Shown here in pieces: positions 11,700-21,481 of a stretch of 64,000 nucleotides of DNA. Source of the DNA: Siminovitchia fortis (GTDB lineage Bacteria > Bacillota > Bacilli > Bacillales > Bacillaceae_C); the NCBI RefSeq assembly GCF_003605365.2, contig NZ_QYTU02000015.1, positions 1-64,000 of the forward strand, in the 5' to 3' direction. The first letter of the stretch is position 1. Each line of letters starts with the position of its first letter. Under the pieces are notes generated by a model. It had not been told where the DNA came from, did no database searches, and saw nothing but the letters and a program-made list of their open reading frames with translations. The position numbers were made by a program, and so were the translations under genes.

Positions 11700-12644
11700 G
11701 TGGATGAACCAATCAAGATGAAGAATAACGGCCAGATCAGTATAATGCTCAATGTGCAGAAACGCGAAAAAACCAGAAAGATTGAGGGCAGGCCGGCTGC
11801 TGCAAAATCTTTGCCGAGCCAGCATGCCATATTAAGAGAAATTGAAGAGGAAATGAATGCACTTGTAGGCATGCAGGATGTGAAAAAGACGTTAAAAGAA
11901 GTTTACGCCTGGATATATATAAATAAGAAACGGGAGGCTGCCGGTCTGAAGACGAGCCCACAGGCGCTTCATATGATGTTCAAAGGAAATCCGGGAACAG
12001 GGAAAACGACGGTTGCCCGCCTGATAGGAAAGCTTTTTCAAAAGATGGGCGTTTTGCCGAAGGGGCATTTAATTGAAGCGGAAAGAGCCGATCTTGTTGG
12101 AGAGTACATCGGTCACACAGCTCAAAAAACCCGTGATCTGGTTAAAAAGGCGGCAGGGGGAATTTTATTCATAGATGAGGCATATTCGCTTGGACGCGGC
12201 GGTGAAAAAGATTTTGGAAAAGAGGCGATCGACACTCTTGTAAAACATATGGAAGACAAACAGCATACATTCATATTAATATTGGCGGGATATTCAAAGG
12301 AAATGGACTATTTTTTGAGCTTGAATCCCGGACTCCAGTCCCGTTTTCCGCTTGTGTTCGAGTTTCCTGACTACTCAGTGAATGAACTGATGGAAATAGC
12401 CGGCCGTATGTTAAAAGAAAAGCAATATGAACTGAGCCGGGAAGCCGGATCAAAACTAAAGGATCATTTGATATATGTGAAGGCGAGAAACAAGCCTTCC
12501 TTTTCCAACGGGAGATACATTCGGAACATAATCGAAAAAGCAGTGAGGTCGCAGGCGATGAGACTTTTGACAGAGCCCCATATCAACCGGAATGATTTAA
12601 TGATGCTTCATAGCAATGATTTTAAGCTGACTGAAAATACTTAG
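11700..12644 (+). CDS. spoVK: stage V sporulation protein SpoVK (AAA ATPase)
   Basis: SpoVK is a mother-cell AAA+ ATPase of the CbxX/CfqX family required for spore maturation. The 314-residue protein has Walker A GNPGTGKTT (about residue 97), Walker B ILFIDEAYSL and a sensor/arginine-finger region (SRFPLVFEFPDY). The start is a GTG preceded by GAGAGGTGAGAAG. Its position between hfq and hflX is as in B. subtilis. It is a single-gene unit with its own terminator. A SigE or SigK promoter is expected from the family but was not identified. Confidence 0.93.
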   Translation: MDEPIKMKNNGQISIMLNVQKREKTRKIEGRPAAAKSLPSQHAILREIEEEMNALVGMQDVKKTLKEVYAWIYINKKREAAGLKTSPQALHMMFKGNPGTGKTTVARLIGKLFQKMGVLPKGHLIEAERADLVGEYIGHTAQKTRDLVKKAAGGILFIDEAYSLGRGGEKDFGKEAIDTLVKHMEDKQHTFILILAGYSKEMDYFLSLNPGLQSRFPLVFEFPDYSVNELMEIAGRMLKEKQYELSREAGSKLKDHLIYVKARNKPSFSNGRYIRNIIEKAVRSQAMRLLTEPHINRNDLMMLHSNDFKLTENT

Positions 12645-12650
12645 TGTTAC

Positions 12651-12677
12651 CCGCCTTAAGGCGGCTTTTCTTTTTTT
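12651..12677 (+). terminator. terminator after spoVK
   Basis: CCGCC-TTAA-GGCGG is followed by a T-rich tract (CTTTTCTTTTTTT). Confidence 0.85.
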
Positions 12678-12732
12678 AATTTAGCCATTTTTGCTATGAT
12701 GGGAGAAGAATGCAAAGAAAGCAGGGGATGTT

Positions 12733-13983
12733 GTGCAATCAGCAGAGAAAGAAAAAGTGATTCTCGTCGGCTGCCAGCTGGATGAAAACGACCGAAAGTT
12801 CCGCTATTCCATGGATGAGCTCGCTTCGTTGACTGCCACTGCCCGTGGAGAGGTTATAGCAAAGCTTCAACAAAAGCGGGAACGCCTGCACCCTGCCACT
12901 TATATCGGCAAGGGCAAGCTGGAAGAGCTTCATCGGCTTGAAGAAGAACTGGAACCGGATTTGGTCATTTTTAATGACGAACTGACCCCGACGCAATTGC
13001 GAAATTTGCAGAACGTGCTGTCAAGCAGAGTCCTGGACCGCACTCATTTAATCCTTGACATTTTTGCCCAGCGTGCAAAATCAAAGGAAGGGATTCTGCA
13101 GGTTGAACTGGCCCAGCTTCAATATTTATTGCCAAGGTTATCGGGCCAGGGGACAGCTCTTTCAAGGCTTGGAGGCGGAATCGGGACAAGAGGGCCGGGA
13201 GAAACCCAGCTTGAAACAGACCGCCGCCATATCAGAAGGCGGATCGATGATATCAAAAGCCAGCTGCAGACGATTGTCAAACACCGCGAAAGGTACCGCA
13301 AGAGGCGGAAAAAGAACAACACGTTCCAAATTGCGATTGTCGGATACACAAATGCCGGAAAATCCACATTGTTCAACCGGTTATCGATGGCAGAATCATT
13401 TGAGGAAGATAAACTTTTTGCCACACTTGATCCTATGACGAGAAGAGTCGTGCTTCCAAGCGGCTATTCTGCGCTGATAACGGATACTGTCGGCTTCATA
13501 CAGGATTTGCCTACGACGCTGATTGCCGCTTTCCGTTCAACTTTGGAGGAGGTAAATGAAGCGAATCTTCTGCTTCATGTTATTGACAGTTCAAATCCGG
13601 ACTATTTCAACCACGAGCGGACAGTGAACGAATTGTTAAAGGAGCTGGATATGGAACATCTTCCGCAGCTGATCGTATATAATAAAGCGGACGAGGTGCG
13701 TTCGGATTTCGTTCCGAGTTCCGGAGAAACGATGTTGATCAGTGCGTTCAATGAAACGGACAGAAACCAATTAAAGAAGAAAATCGAAGACATGGCTGTT
13801 GCATCCATGCAGTATTATCATGTCATTGTACCTTCTGATGAAGGCCGGCTGCTTTCGGTTTTAAAGAGTGAAACCATTTTGAGGGAACTCATTTTTCTTG
13901 AAGAAAAGCAGGCCTATAGATGCAAAGGGTATGTTCTTCCAAACCACCCGGTTACCGGGTCTTTAAAATTATTTGAAATATGA
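12733..13983 (+). CDS. hflX: ribosome-associated GTPase HflX
   Basis: HflX binds the 50S subunit and splits stalled or hibernating ribosomes. The 416-residue protein has the N-terminal HflX domain with the glycine-rich signature [15 protein letters not shown], a coiled-coil linker, and a GTPase domain with GYTNAGKS (G1), DTVGF (G3) and NKAD (G4). The start is a GTG with a weak CAGGGGA site. ynbB begins 18 bp after the stop, so the two may be cotranscribed, as in B. subtilis. Confidence 0.94.
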   Translation: MQSAEKEKVILVGCQLDENDRKFRYSMDELASLTATARGEVIAKLQQKRERLHPATYIGKGKLEELHRLEEELEPDLVIFNDELTPTQLRNLQNVLSSRVLDRTHLILDIFAQRAKSKEGILQVELAQLQYLLPRLSGQGTALSRLGGGIGTRGPGETQLETDRRHIRRRIDDIKSQLQTIVKHRERYRKRRKKNNTFQIAIVGYTNAGKSTLFNRLSMAESFEEDKLFATLDPMTRRVVLPSGYSALITDTVGFIQDLPTTLIAAFRSTLEEVNEANLLLHVIDSSNPDYFNHERTVNELLKELDMEHLPQLIVYNKADEVRSDFVPSSGETMLISAFNETDRNQLKKKIEDMAVASMQYYHVIVPSDEGRLLSVLKSETILRELIFLEEKQAYRCKGYVLPNHPVTGSLKLFEI

Positions 13984-14001
13984 AGGGGTATCTAAAACAA
14001 G

Positions 14002-15273
14002 ATGTATAAGTATTTACAGCATGAAAAGACATTACGGCCTTTGATTGAAAAAGCCGAAGAGAAAATAAGCCTAATCCACCGGAAGATAGATCGTGTAATT
14101 GAAGAAAATCAGTATAAAGTGTTACGGAGCTTTCAGGAGCATCAAGTGGGTGAAATCCATTTTACGCCGTCAACCGGTTATGGGTACAATGATTTGGGCC
14201 GGGAAACGCTGGAAAAAATTTATGCAGATGTGTTTGGCGGAGAAGCCGCCCTTGTCCGGCAGCAAATCGTTTCAGGAACCCATGCAATCGCCATATCCCT
14301 GTTTGGCGTACTGCGCCCTGGTGATGAGCTATTATATATTACGGGAAAACCATACGATACGCTGGAAGAAGTGGTTGGCATCCGTGGAAATGGGAGCGGG
14401 TCGCTGAAGGAGTTCGGAATCAGTTACAACGCTGTACCGCTCATGGAGAACGGCAAAGTGGACTTTGAAGCCGTATCGCAAGCGATGGAACCTAATACGA
14501 AAGTCATCGGCATTCAGCGGTCCAAAGGATACGATGACCGTCCTTCGTTCACAATCAAAGAAATCGAAGAAATGATCCGCTTTGTAAAAGAAATTGATCC
14601 ACAGGTGATCGTTTTCGTTGACAATTGCTACGGTGAATTCGTTGAAACGCTTGAACCATGTAATGTTGGCGCTGACTTAATGGCGGGCTCCCTTATCAAA
14701 AACCCGGGCGGAGGCTTGGTGAAAAGCGGCGGTTATATTGTCGGAAAAGAAAAACTGGTTGAAGCCTGCTCATACAGGATGACTTCTCCGGGACTGGGAG
14801 CCGAATCAGGAGCTTCTTTATATACCCTTTTGGAAATGTACCAAGGATTCTTTTTGGCGCCGCATGTGACAGGCCAGGCAGTAAAAGGCGCTGTATTCAC
14901 TTCAGCCTTTTTGGAATTGCTCGGACTTCAAACTACGCCAAAATGGGATGATTTCCGGACTGACCTGATTCAAGCGGTTCAATTTACAAATGCTGACATG
15001 ATGATAGAGTTCTGCCAGGCAATCCAGGCAGCCTCACCAGTTGATTCATACGTTATGCCTTTTCCTAGCGAAATGCCGGGGTATAACGACCAAGTCATCA
15101 TGGCTGCAGGAGCTTTTATTCAGGGTTCAAGCATTGAATTGTCTGCTGACGGTCCCATCAGGCCCCCATATTCCGCCTATGTACAGGGCGGACTGACATA
15201 CGCCCATGTAAAAATTGCCATTGTATCTGCAGTAGATCGTTTAATGGAAAAAGGTTTGATTCATGTCAATTAA
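14002..15273 (+). CDS. ynbB: YnbB, PLP-dependent methionine gamma-lyase/aluminium-resistance family protein
   Basis: This 423-residue protein belongs to the fold-type I PLP enzymes annotated as cystathionine beta-lyase/aluminium resistance proteins. The PLP lysine lies in MAGSLIKNPGGG. The cofactor-binding region QQIVSGTHAIAISLFG and the DNCYGEFVE segment are present. The physiological substrate is not established; involvement in sulfur amino acid metabolism is inferred from the family. It sits directly after hflX, as in B. subtilis. There the next genes are glnR and glnA; here only glnA follows, after a terminator. Confidence 0.9.
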   Translation: MYKYLQHEKTLRPLIEKAEEKISLIHRKIDRVIEENQYKVLRSFQEHQVGEIHFTPSTGYGYNDLGRETLEKIYADVFGGEAALVRQQIVSGTHAIAISLFGVLRPGDELLYITGKPYDTLEEVVGIRGNGSGSLKEFGISYNAVPLMENGKVDFEAVSQAMEPNTKVIGIQRSKGYDDRPSFTIKEIEEMIRFVKEIDPQVIVFVDNCYGEFVETLEPCNVGADLMAGSLIKNPGGGLVKSGGYIVGKEKLVEACSYRMTSPGLGAESGASLYTLLEMYQGFFLAPHVTGQAVKGAVFTSAFLELLGLQTTPKWDDFRTDLIQAVQFTNADMMIEFCQAIQAASPVDSYVMPFPSEMPGYNDQVIMAAGAFIQGSSIELSADGPIRPPYSAYVQGGLTYAHVKIAIVSAVDRLMEKGLIHVN

Positions 15274-15289
15274 GTGTATACATAAGAAT

Positions 15290-15315
15290 GACAGCATTTT
15301 ACTGCTGTCTTTTTA
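15290..15315 (+). terminator. terminator after ynbB
   Basis: GACAGCA and TGCTGTC form a hairpin followed by five T. Confidence 0.85.
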
Positions 15316-15324
15316 AAATAAATC

Positions 15325-15366
15325 TTGACAGGAAAAAACGCAGGAATTATATTACTAAAGTAATAT
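15325..15366 (+). promoter_or_regulatory. glnA promoter with overlapping perfect dyad
   Basis: TTGACA at 15325-15330 and TATATT at 15348-15353 are separated by 17 bp, a strong sigma-A promoter. A perfect inverted repeat, ATATTAC-TAAA-GTAATAT (15349-15366), overlaps the -10 and the predicted start point, a classic repressor position. It does not match the GlnR/TnrA consensus TGTNA-N7-TNACA. The cognate factor is unknown. Confidence 0.7.
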
Positions 15367-15429
15367 TTTTCTCGCAGAGATTGTTTGCTGCAGAGTCATT
15401 CTGCTTCACACGGGAGGAATTTTAGTTCG

Positions 15430-16764
15430 ATGGGAATATTTACGAAAGAAAGTATTACACAGCTTGCTGAAGAGCAAAACGTGAAGTTTGTAAGACTGCA
15501 ATTCACGGATATCGTAGGAACGGTCAAAAATGTGGAAATCCCGATCAGTCAATTGGAAAAGGCACTCGATAACAAGATGATGTTCGACGGATCTTCAATC
15601 GAGGGGTTTGTACGGATTGAAGAGTCTGATATGTATTTGGTCCCGGATCTGGATACGTGGGTCATTTTCCCATGGACTGCCGGAAAAGGGAAAGTGGCCA
15701 GAATGATTTGCGATGTCTACCATAAATCTGGAGAGCCGTTCTTGGGTGACCCAAGAAGCAATTTGAAACGGGTTTTAAAGGAAATGGAGCAATACGGCTT
15801 CACAGAATTCAATCTGGGCCCTGAACCAGAGTTCTTTTTATTCAAGTTGGATGAAAAAGGTGCTCCGACTCTTGAGCTGAATGACAATGGCGGTTATTTT
15901 GACCTGGCCCCTACAGACCTTGGAGAAAACTGCCGCAGAGATATTGTGCTCGAGTTGGAAGAAATGGGATTTGAAATCGAGGCCTCCCACCATGAGGAAG
16001 CGCCGGGCCAGCATGAAATCGACTTTAAATATGCGGACGCTGTAACAGCGTGCGACAACATTCAGACATTTAAGCTTGTTGTCAAAACCATTGCACGGAA
16101 GCATGGGCTGCATGCCACATTTATGCCTAAGCCGCTGTTCGGTGTGGCCGGTTCCGGTATGCATTTTAATATGTCATTGTTCAAAAATGGCAAAAATGCC
16201 TTTTATGATACAAACGGGGAGCTGGAATTGAGCGAGACAGCCTTCCAGTTTATGGCCGGTATTATTAAGCATGCCCCGGGATTCACTGCGGTCACTAACC
16301 CGACAATCAACTCGTATAAACGGCTTGTTCCGGGATATGAAGCCCCTTGTTATATTGCATGGTCTGCCCAAAACCGCAGCCCGCTTGTCAGGGTGCCTTC
16401 ATCAAGGGGCCAAAGTACGCGGATCGAGCTTCGAAGTGTGGATCCGACAGCAAACCCCTATTTGGCAATGGCTGCGCTCTTAAAAGCTGGTTTGAGCGGG
16501 ATCAAAGACCAACTGACACCGCCGCATGCGGTTGACCGCAACATTTATATTATGAACAAACACGAACGTGAGGAAGAAGGCGTAGTTGATTTGCCGCATA
16601 ACCTTGAAGAAGCGCTCGTGGAATTGAAAGCCGACGAAGTAATCAAAGAAGCTTTAGGACACCATATCTTTGAAAACTTTATCGAAACGAAGGATATTGA
16701 ATGGGAGATGTTCAGAACACAGGTACACCCTTGGGAGCGGGAACAGTATATGACGCTTTATTAA
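15430..16764 (+). CDS. glnA: type I glutamine synthetase GlnA
   Basis: GlnA makes glutamine from glutamate, ammonia and ATP. The 444-residue protein is of the alpha (GSI-alpha) type typical of Firmicutes. It has the Asp-50' latch region ([11 protein letters not shown]), the metal-binding GPEPEFFLF, the ATP-binding [17 protein letters not shown] and the RxEVRS-like segment RIELRSVDP. The C-terminus [16 protein letters not shown] contains the segment that feedback-inhibited GS uses to contact GlnR and TnrA in B. subtilis. The start is the ATG 10 bp after GGGAGGAA; an upstream in-frame extension lacks homology. No glnR precedes it. Confidence 0.96.
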   Translation: MGIFTKESITQLAEEQNVKFVRLQFTDIVGTVKNVEIPISQLEKALDNKMMFDGSSIEGFVRIEESDMYLVPDLDTWVIFPWTAGKGKVARMICDVYHKSGEPFLGDPRSNLKRVLKEMEQYGFTEFNLGPEPEFFLFKLDEKGAPTLELNDNGGYFDLAPTDLGENCRRDIVLELEEMGFEIEASHHEEAPGQHEIDFKYADAVTACDNIQTFKLVVKTIARKHGLHATFMPKPLFGVAGSGMHFNMSLFKNGKNAFYDTNGELELSETAFQFMAGIIKHAPGFTAVTNPTINSYKRLVPGYEAPCYIAWSAQNRSPLVRVPSSRGQSTRIELRSVDPTANPYLAMAALLKAGLSGIKDQLTPPHAVDRNIYIMNKHEREEEGVVDLPHNLEEALVELKADEVIKEALGHHIFENFIETKDIEWEMFRTQVHPWEREQYMTLY

Positions 16765-16771
16765 ACAGAAC

Positions 16772-16807
16772 GGACGGAGAGAAACACTTGTTTCTCCGTC
16801 CTTTTTT
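16772..16807 (+). terminator. terminator after glnA
   Basis: A long stem of GGACGGAGA-AAA with TTTCTCCGTCC is followed by six T. Confidence 0.9.
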
Positions 16808-16861
16808 ATTGAGTAAAGTATAAGATTTTTTAGCTTTAAAATTTTGAACAAAGCCATTTGT

Positions 16862-17010
16862 TGTCTAGCTCCAGCGCCTATCGACTAGCAGACTTCGCAC
16901 CTCCTCCTACGATAAGTCAACATCGGCTCGTTCCTCGCCGTGTTTCCTTTATCTCGTCGGAGGCACTCCAGTCTGTACGTCGATGGGCAAGGCGCTTGCG
17001 CTTTTCTTAT
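16862..17010 (+). repeat. intergenic repeat copy 2 (about 150 bp)
   Basis: It runs from TGTCTAGCTCCAGCGC to GGCGCTTGCGCTTTTCTTA and is nearly identical to the copy at 34779-34926. The ends are imperfect inverted repeats of each other (GCGCCTATCGACTAGCAGAC against GCGCCTTGCCCATCGACGT). It lies downstream of glnA. The open frame through it is not a gene. Confidence 0.88.
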
Positions 17011-17040
17011 TTCAAGCGTATGGAGTTTACTTCCAAGTCC

Positions 17041-17110
17041 CCAGTTGTTTGAAACATTAAATTCGTATTTCTTTTTTTAATGTAAAGGTACATCCTTATT
17101 AAGATCAGAT
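17041..17110 (+). repeat. left copy of a direct repeat flanking the ger region
   Basis: About 70 bp with a 25-base identical core (ATTAAATTCGTATTTC followed by a T run and AA) recurs at 21482-21550 in the same orientation. Together the copies bracket the small lipoprotein gene and the ger operon. Confidence 0.6.
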
Positions 17111-17185
17111 GAAAATGAATTTTGCTATACTCCCGGTTGCTATAATGGGTTCGGAAAGAAACCAGAGCTCCAGGAGGTATTAACA

Positions 17186-17413
17186 TTGAATTCATCATGG
17201 AAGCGGGGACTAACTGCTTTTTCAATTCTGCTGCTTGCAGCGTGCAGCCCTGCTCAGGAAACTGCTTTAATTGAGCATCCAGCCGACAATCAGGAAAAAG
17301 TAATTGAATCAGATCAAAACATAGGAGACCATCCCGCGTGGAACGACAGTCCGGCAGAACCGGAGATTGGTGAGGGTGCTATTGAAGTGCCGCCAAACAA
17401 AGAAGATGATTAA
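17186..17413 (+). CDS. small lipoprotein
   Basis: The 75-residue protein has a lipoprotein signal peptide with the lipobox LLAAC, so the mature protein would begin at Cys20. The rest is short, acidic and Pro-rich, with no recognisable domain. The start is a TTG seven bases after AGGAGG (CAGGAGGTATTAACA). I cannot assign a function. It lies 320 bp before the germinant receptor operon in the same orientation, with a repeat and a terminator between. Confidence 0.75.
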   Translation: MNSSWKRGLTAFSILLLAACSPAQETALIEHPADNQEKVIESDQNIGDHPAWNDSPAEPEIGEGAIEVPPNKEDD

Positions 17414-17476
17414 CATATTAACTGTAAAAGAGTCACATGGGCTTTTTTTAAAAGATAAGAAGCTTTCAAGAATGAC

Positions 17477-17595
17477 TGTCCGGCTCCAGCGCATAGCCCC
17501 GTAAGGATCAAGCCGCTTCCCTGTTCGCTTACGAACTGCCTCCTCGGGAATCGTCTTGTTTGCCCACGCTAATCAAGGCGCTTTCGCTTTTCTTA
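17477..17595 (+). repeat. intergenic repeat copy 3 (divergent, about 120 bp)
   Basis: It starts TGTCCGGCTCCAGCGC and ends GGCGCTTTCGCTTTTCTTA. The ends are like the other copies, but the interior is different (GCCCCGTAAGGATCAAGCCGC). Confidence 0.7.
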
Positions 17596-17600
17596 TTTTG

Positions 17601-17647
17601 AGCTCTCGGCGGAAAACGGAAAATCCCGCCGGGAGCTTTTGCTTTTT
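17601..17647 (+). terminator. terminator before the ger operon
   Basis: AGCTCTCGGCGG pairs with CCGCCGGGAGCT over 12 bp with one G-U pair, followed by a T-rich tract. Confidence 0.85.
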
Positions 17648-17737
17648 TATAATGGTCCACTGCGCAGAATTGAATAGAACAGGCAACAACTGTAAATACT
17701 TATAGAAAAATTACAGGAGACGAGTTGAGCAGGTTCT

Positions 17738-19267
17738 ATGTCTTTTTTTAAGAAAAGGAAAGGAAAGCCGTTAATAACGTCTCATAACCATAATAAGGAA
17801 GAGGATCCTCAAAAGCTTTTTCCATCTATTGAGGATAATATTAAATATATTTGTGATGCTTTCTACAATACGGATGATTTGAAAATGCGGGATGTCACTT
17901 TTCACGAACAGCACGGAAAGCTCATTTATCTGGAGACAATGGCTGATGAGAAGGAAATCCAGCGAAGTTTTCTGGTTCCGTTGGCAGAAGCGGAAAAAGG
18001 AAAGAGTATCAAGGATTTGATCACCAGTACAGAGTCCAATATATCAACCAGGTTAAACGAAGTGGTATCTGCGTTGTTAACAGGAAACTGTGCACTTTTT
18101 TTCGAGGGTGCACCCGATGTTTTTTTATTCAATACAGTCCAAGTAAATGTCCGGACACCGGAGGAACCCGATAATGAAAAAGTGGTTCGCGGATCCCACG
18201 AAGGATTTGTGGAAAAACTGGACGTCAATATCAATCTGCTCAGGGAACGTGTGAAAAACCCCCGGCTGACGATCAAATACATTAAATTGGGCAGGGAAAC
18301 AAATACAAACGTAGCGATTATTTATATGAGCGGGCTTGCAAATCCGTCGGTCGTTGAGGAAGTTCAAAAGCGGATAGAATCGATTTCAACCGATATGATT
18401 TTCAGTCCGGGATATATTGAGGAATGCATAGAAGATCATCCGTTTTCCCCGTTCCAGCAAATTCTCTTTACTGAAAGACCAGATCGGGCGGAGGCTCATT
18501 TAATGGAGGGAAGGGTGGCGATTATGAGCGAAGGATCGTCCGATTTATCGGTTGTGCCCGTCACGTTTTTTTCCTTCTTTCAAACGCCTGATGATTACAA
18601 TATCAGATTATACACCGGATCCGTTTTTCGTTTACTGAGATTATTAAGCTTTTGGGGGTCCCTCCTGCTTCCGCCCACATACATCGCTGTTGTCGGCTTT
18701 CATTTTGAAATCATTCCATATGATCTGGTGACGCTTGTTAAAAGTTCGATCGAAAATATTCCATTTCCGCCATTTTTTGAAGCGCTCGTCATGGCGATCA
18801 CCATTGAATTAATACGGGAAGCAGGAATCAGGCTCCCTTCGCCAATCGGCGAGACGATCGGCATTGTCGGTGGCCTTATTATCGGTGATGCAGTCGTCAA
18901 TGCGGGCCTGGTGTCAAACATGATGGTCATTGTCATTGCCTTGACAGCAATCATGTCATTTTGTTTACCATCTTATGAAATGGGAAACACAGTCCGGGTC
19001 TTATCGCTGCCAGTCATGATTGGAGCAGCGACTCTCGGGTTTGTGGGTATTGTATTTGCTCTCATGATCATCATCATCCATATGTGTAAATTGGACTCCT
19101 TTGGGTCGCCATATATTGCGCCTTTGGCCCCCCTTCATGTAAAAGAGTTAAAGGATGCCATTGTCCGTTTTCCAATCTGGACGCTGAACCGCCGTCCAAA
19201 AGATGCACAAGCCCAAAAGCCGGTTAGACAGAAGGCATCAAGGGAATGGGGAAAGAATGATCGCTAA
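17738..19267 (+). CDS. GerA-family spore germinant receptor subunit A
   Basis: A-type subunits of germinant receptors sit in the spore inner membrane and, with B and C subunits, sense nutrients. The 509-residue protein has the hydrophilic N-terminal domain (about 1-290) and then five or so membrane segments with the family motifs PxTYIAVVGFHFEIIP, EALVMAITIELIREAGIRLPSPIGETIGIVGGLIIGDAVV and a short hydrophilic tail. The ATG follows a weak GGAGACGAG site. It is the first gene of an A-B-C operon and overlaps the B gene by 11 bp. The germinant cannot be read from the sequence. Confidence 0.93.
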   Translation: MSFFKKRKGKPLITSHNHNKEEDPQKLFPSIEDNIKYICDAFYNTDDLKMRDVTFHEQHGKLIYLETMADEKEIQRSFLVPLAEAEKGKSIKDLITSTESNISTRLNEVVSALLTGNCALFFEGAPDVFLFNTVQVNVRTPEEPDNEKVVRGSHEGFVEKLDVNINLLRERVKNPRLTIKYIKLGRETNTNVAIIYMSGLANPSVVEEVQKRIESISTDMIFSPGYIEECIEDHPFSPFQQILFTERPDRAEAHLMEGRVAIMSEGSSDLSVVPVTFFSFFQTPDDYNIRLYTGSVFRLLRLLSFWGSLLLPPTYIAVVGFHFEIIPYDLVTLVKSSIENIPFPPFFEALVMAITIELIREAGIRLPSPIGETIGIVGGLIIGDAVVNAGLVSNMMVIVIALTAIMSFCLPSYEMGNTVRVLSLPVMIGAATLGFVGIVFALMIIIIHMCKLDSFGSPYIAPLAPLHVKELKDAIVRFPIWTLNRRPKDAQAQKPVRQKASREWGKNDR

Positions 19268-20354
19268 AAAGGAAATAACTCAGTTTCAGTTGATCTTTTT
19301 ATTAATTCACAGCCAGGTAGGAGTAGGTGTTATTACTTTACCTTTCGATGTTTTTATGACAGCAAAGGGAGACAGTTGGATGTCTGTCTTGCTAACGGGA
19401 GTCATCATTCAAATGGCGATCTTTTTATTCGGCGCATTAATGATGCGTTTTCCATCAAGCCATTTGTATGGGATTGTCCAATCTCTCTTTGGAAAATGGA
19501 TCGGAAAAATGATCGTCATCTTATATAGTATGTATTTTATTGCCATTGGAGGCCATATCCTAGCAAAATTTGTTTATATCCTCAAAGCTTGGATGATGCC
19601 ACAGACACCCGCATGGTTAATACTTGTCCTTATGGCGCTTACAGCAGTTTACATTGTAAAAGATGATCTGCAACTCATGGCTCGTTTCTTTGTTCTTTCC
19701 TCCGTTGTTTTAATCGGATTTATCGGATTGGCCGCTTACGCCTTAAAAGATGCAAACCTTACATTTATTTTGCCTGTCGGAACCAATGGCGTCCTGCCGG
19801 TGATACAAGGAACGGGAGAGGGTCTATATGCATTTCAGGGATTCGAGTTATTGCTGGTCATCCATCCTTTTGTTCAATCGGGTAAAAAGGGCGTGATAAA
19901 AGCAGCAACGATTGCCAATATCTTTATCACACTTTTTTATTCGTTTTTGGTCTTGACGTGTTTGCTCTTCTTTAGTCCGGAAGAATTTAAGCTAGTACCT
20001 GAACCGGTTTTATATTTAGTCAAGGCATTCTCTTTCAGAATCATTGAAAGGCCGGATTTGCTCTTTACGTCCATGTGGATTGTCCTGGTGGCCTCTGCAT
20101 TTATGAATACGATATATGCCTCATCCTTGGGCCTATCAAATGTCATGAATTCAAATAAAATCAAAAATTACGTCATCATTACTGCATGCCTATGCTTTTT
20201 GTTGGCGGTGATTTTTAACGGGAATTATGAGGTAGTATCCATATCCAGGATTTATAATAAATTTATTGTTTTTCCTTTCGCTTTGGGCTTGCCGATTTTA
20301 TTTTTACTTATATCCATTATTTTCAACAAGAAGGAGCGGGGGAACAGCGGATGA
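19257..20354 (+). CDS. GerB-family spore germinant receptor subunit B
   Basis: This 365-residue integral membrane protein with about ten transmembrane segments belongs to the GerB/APC-transporter superfamily. It has the typical N-terminal ITQFQLIFLLIHSQVGVGVITLP stretch, in which the subunit folds like an amino acid transporter. The start chosen is the ATG after GGGAATGGGG, which overlaps the end of subunit A. An earlier in-frame ATG would lie deep in the A gene. It overlaps the C-subunit gene by 4 bp, so the three genes are translationally coupled. Confidence 0.92.
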   Translation: MIAKKEITQFQLIFLLIHSQVGVGVITLPFDVFMTAKGDSWMSVLLTGVIIQMAIFLFGALMMRFPSSHLYGIVQSLFGKWIGKMIVILYSMYFIAIGGHILAKFVYILKAWMMPQTPAWLILVLMALTAVYIVKDDLQLMARFFVLSSVVLIGFIGLAAYALKDANLTFILPVGTNGVLPVIQGTGEGLYAFQGFELLLVIHPFVQSGKKGVIKAATIANIFITLFYSFLVLTCLLFFSPEEFKLVPEPVLYLVKAFSFRIIERPDLLFTSMWIVLVASAFMNTIYASSLGLSNVMNSNKIKNYVIITACLCFLLAVIFNGNYEVVSISRIYNKFIVFPFALGLPILFLLISIIFNKKERGNSG

Positions 20355-21478
20355 TTCATCGATTAACCTTTATTTGGGCAGCCATATTGGCGATCATTCT
20401 TGCCGGATGCTGGGATCAGCGCTTATTAAAGGACCACAGTCTGGTATTGGCCATTGGATATGACAAGGGCAATGACGAAAAGTTAATCAAGACAGTTACC
20501 TTACCAAAAAACAATAGTGGTGTGTCTCAGCAAAATACAACTTCGAATGAAAGTAAAGTGTTATCGACGACCGGGGATACAGTCAAAGATGCTGAAAATA
20601 AAATGGACCAGAGCATTTCCGAAAAATTTGACAGGTCTAAAACAAAGGTCATTCTTTTGGGGGAAAGAATGGCTTCCCAAGGCATTTTTTCAACTTTGGA
20701 TTCCATCTATCGGGACTTGAGAGGTCCATTAATTGCCAAAATGGCTGTCTTTGACGGAAAAGCAAAGGATGCATTATCTGTCAAGACGGATGATTCCATG
20801 CTTGTCAGTGATGTTTATTCAGAGCTTCTTGACAGTGCAGAAGAACAGGGAATTACCAAAAATGAAAATGTGCAAACCGCTTGTCCAATTATTTTATCAA
20901 AAGGTAAAGATCTTGTGTTGCCTTATATTAGTTTACAGCGGGAAAAAAACGTACCGAAAGTGGAAGGTTTGGCATTATTCAATGGTGATCGAGTGACAGG
21001 AAAATTGAATATTAAGGAGACGAGCATGTTTCTGATTCTATCGGATCAAAACACAAAGGGCATAATATTAAACTTAAAGGTAAGAAACGATCAAAAAAAG
21101 CACGATAAGAACTTTGTGAATATCGCCGTACGGCACAACAAAAGAAAAGTAAAGGTAAATGCAAATAAAGGCCATATAGACGCCAAGGTAAACGTGCATC
21201 TCGAGGTGGAGGTTGATGAATATCCAATAGATCATTTAAATAAGGAAAAAGAAGTGAAAGCCCTGGCCAAACGTATAGAAAACCGGTTAAATAAATTGGC
21301 GAAAAAAACTTTGGCGAAAATACAAGAGGCCAATAATGATTCATTGGGTCTGGGCGAGAGAGTGAAAGCGTATCACCATTCCACGTGGGAAAAAACCGAT
21401 TGGAAGGAAGTTTACCCTGAAATTCCGATTGAAGCCAGATTTAATGTGGAAATCGTTCGGCACGGGATTATTAATTGA
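20351..21478 (+). CDS. GerC-family spore germinant receptor lipoprotein subunit C
   Basis: C subunits are lipoproteins on the outer face of the spore inner membrane, processed by Lgt. The 375-residue protein has a signal peptide with lipobox LAGC, followed directly by WDQRLL, a hallmark of Ger(x)C proteins. The three-domain family fold is expected from the length. The start ATGA overlaps the stop of subunit B. It is the last gene of the operon and is followed by the right direct repeat and a MITE-like element. Confidence 0.92.
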   Translation: MIHRLTFIWAAILAIILAGCWDQRLLKDHSLVLAIGYDKGNDEKLIKTVTLPKNNSGVSQQNTTSNESKVLSTTGDTVKDAENKMDQSISEKFDRSKTKVILLGERMASQGIFSTLDSIYRDLRGPLIAKMAVFDGKAKDALSVKTDDSMLVSDVYSELLDSAEEQGITKNENVQTACPIILSKGKDLVLPYISLQREKNVPKVEGLALFNGDRVTGKLNIKETSMFLILSDQNTKGIILNLKVRNDQKKHDKNFVNIAVRHNKRKVKVNANKGHIDAKVNVHLEVEVDEYPIDHLNKEKEVKALAKRIENRLNKLAKKTLAKIQEANNDSLGLGERVKAYHHSTWEKTDWKEVYPEIPIEARFNVEIVRHGIIN

Positions 21479-21481
21479 TCG

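Noticed and set aside
15281-15299. GlnR/TnrA box upstream of glnA
   Set aside because: TGTAT...TGACA has a 9-base spacer and lacks the required A, so it does not fit TGTNA-N7-TNACA.
16858-17052. Open frames in the repeats at 16858-17052 and 34778-35014 that encode the same peptide
   Set aside because: The identity reflects the repeated DNA, not a gene family; there are no ribosome binding sites, and other copies of the repeat do not keep the frame.
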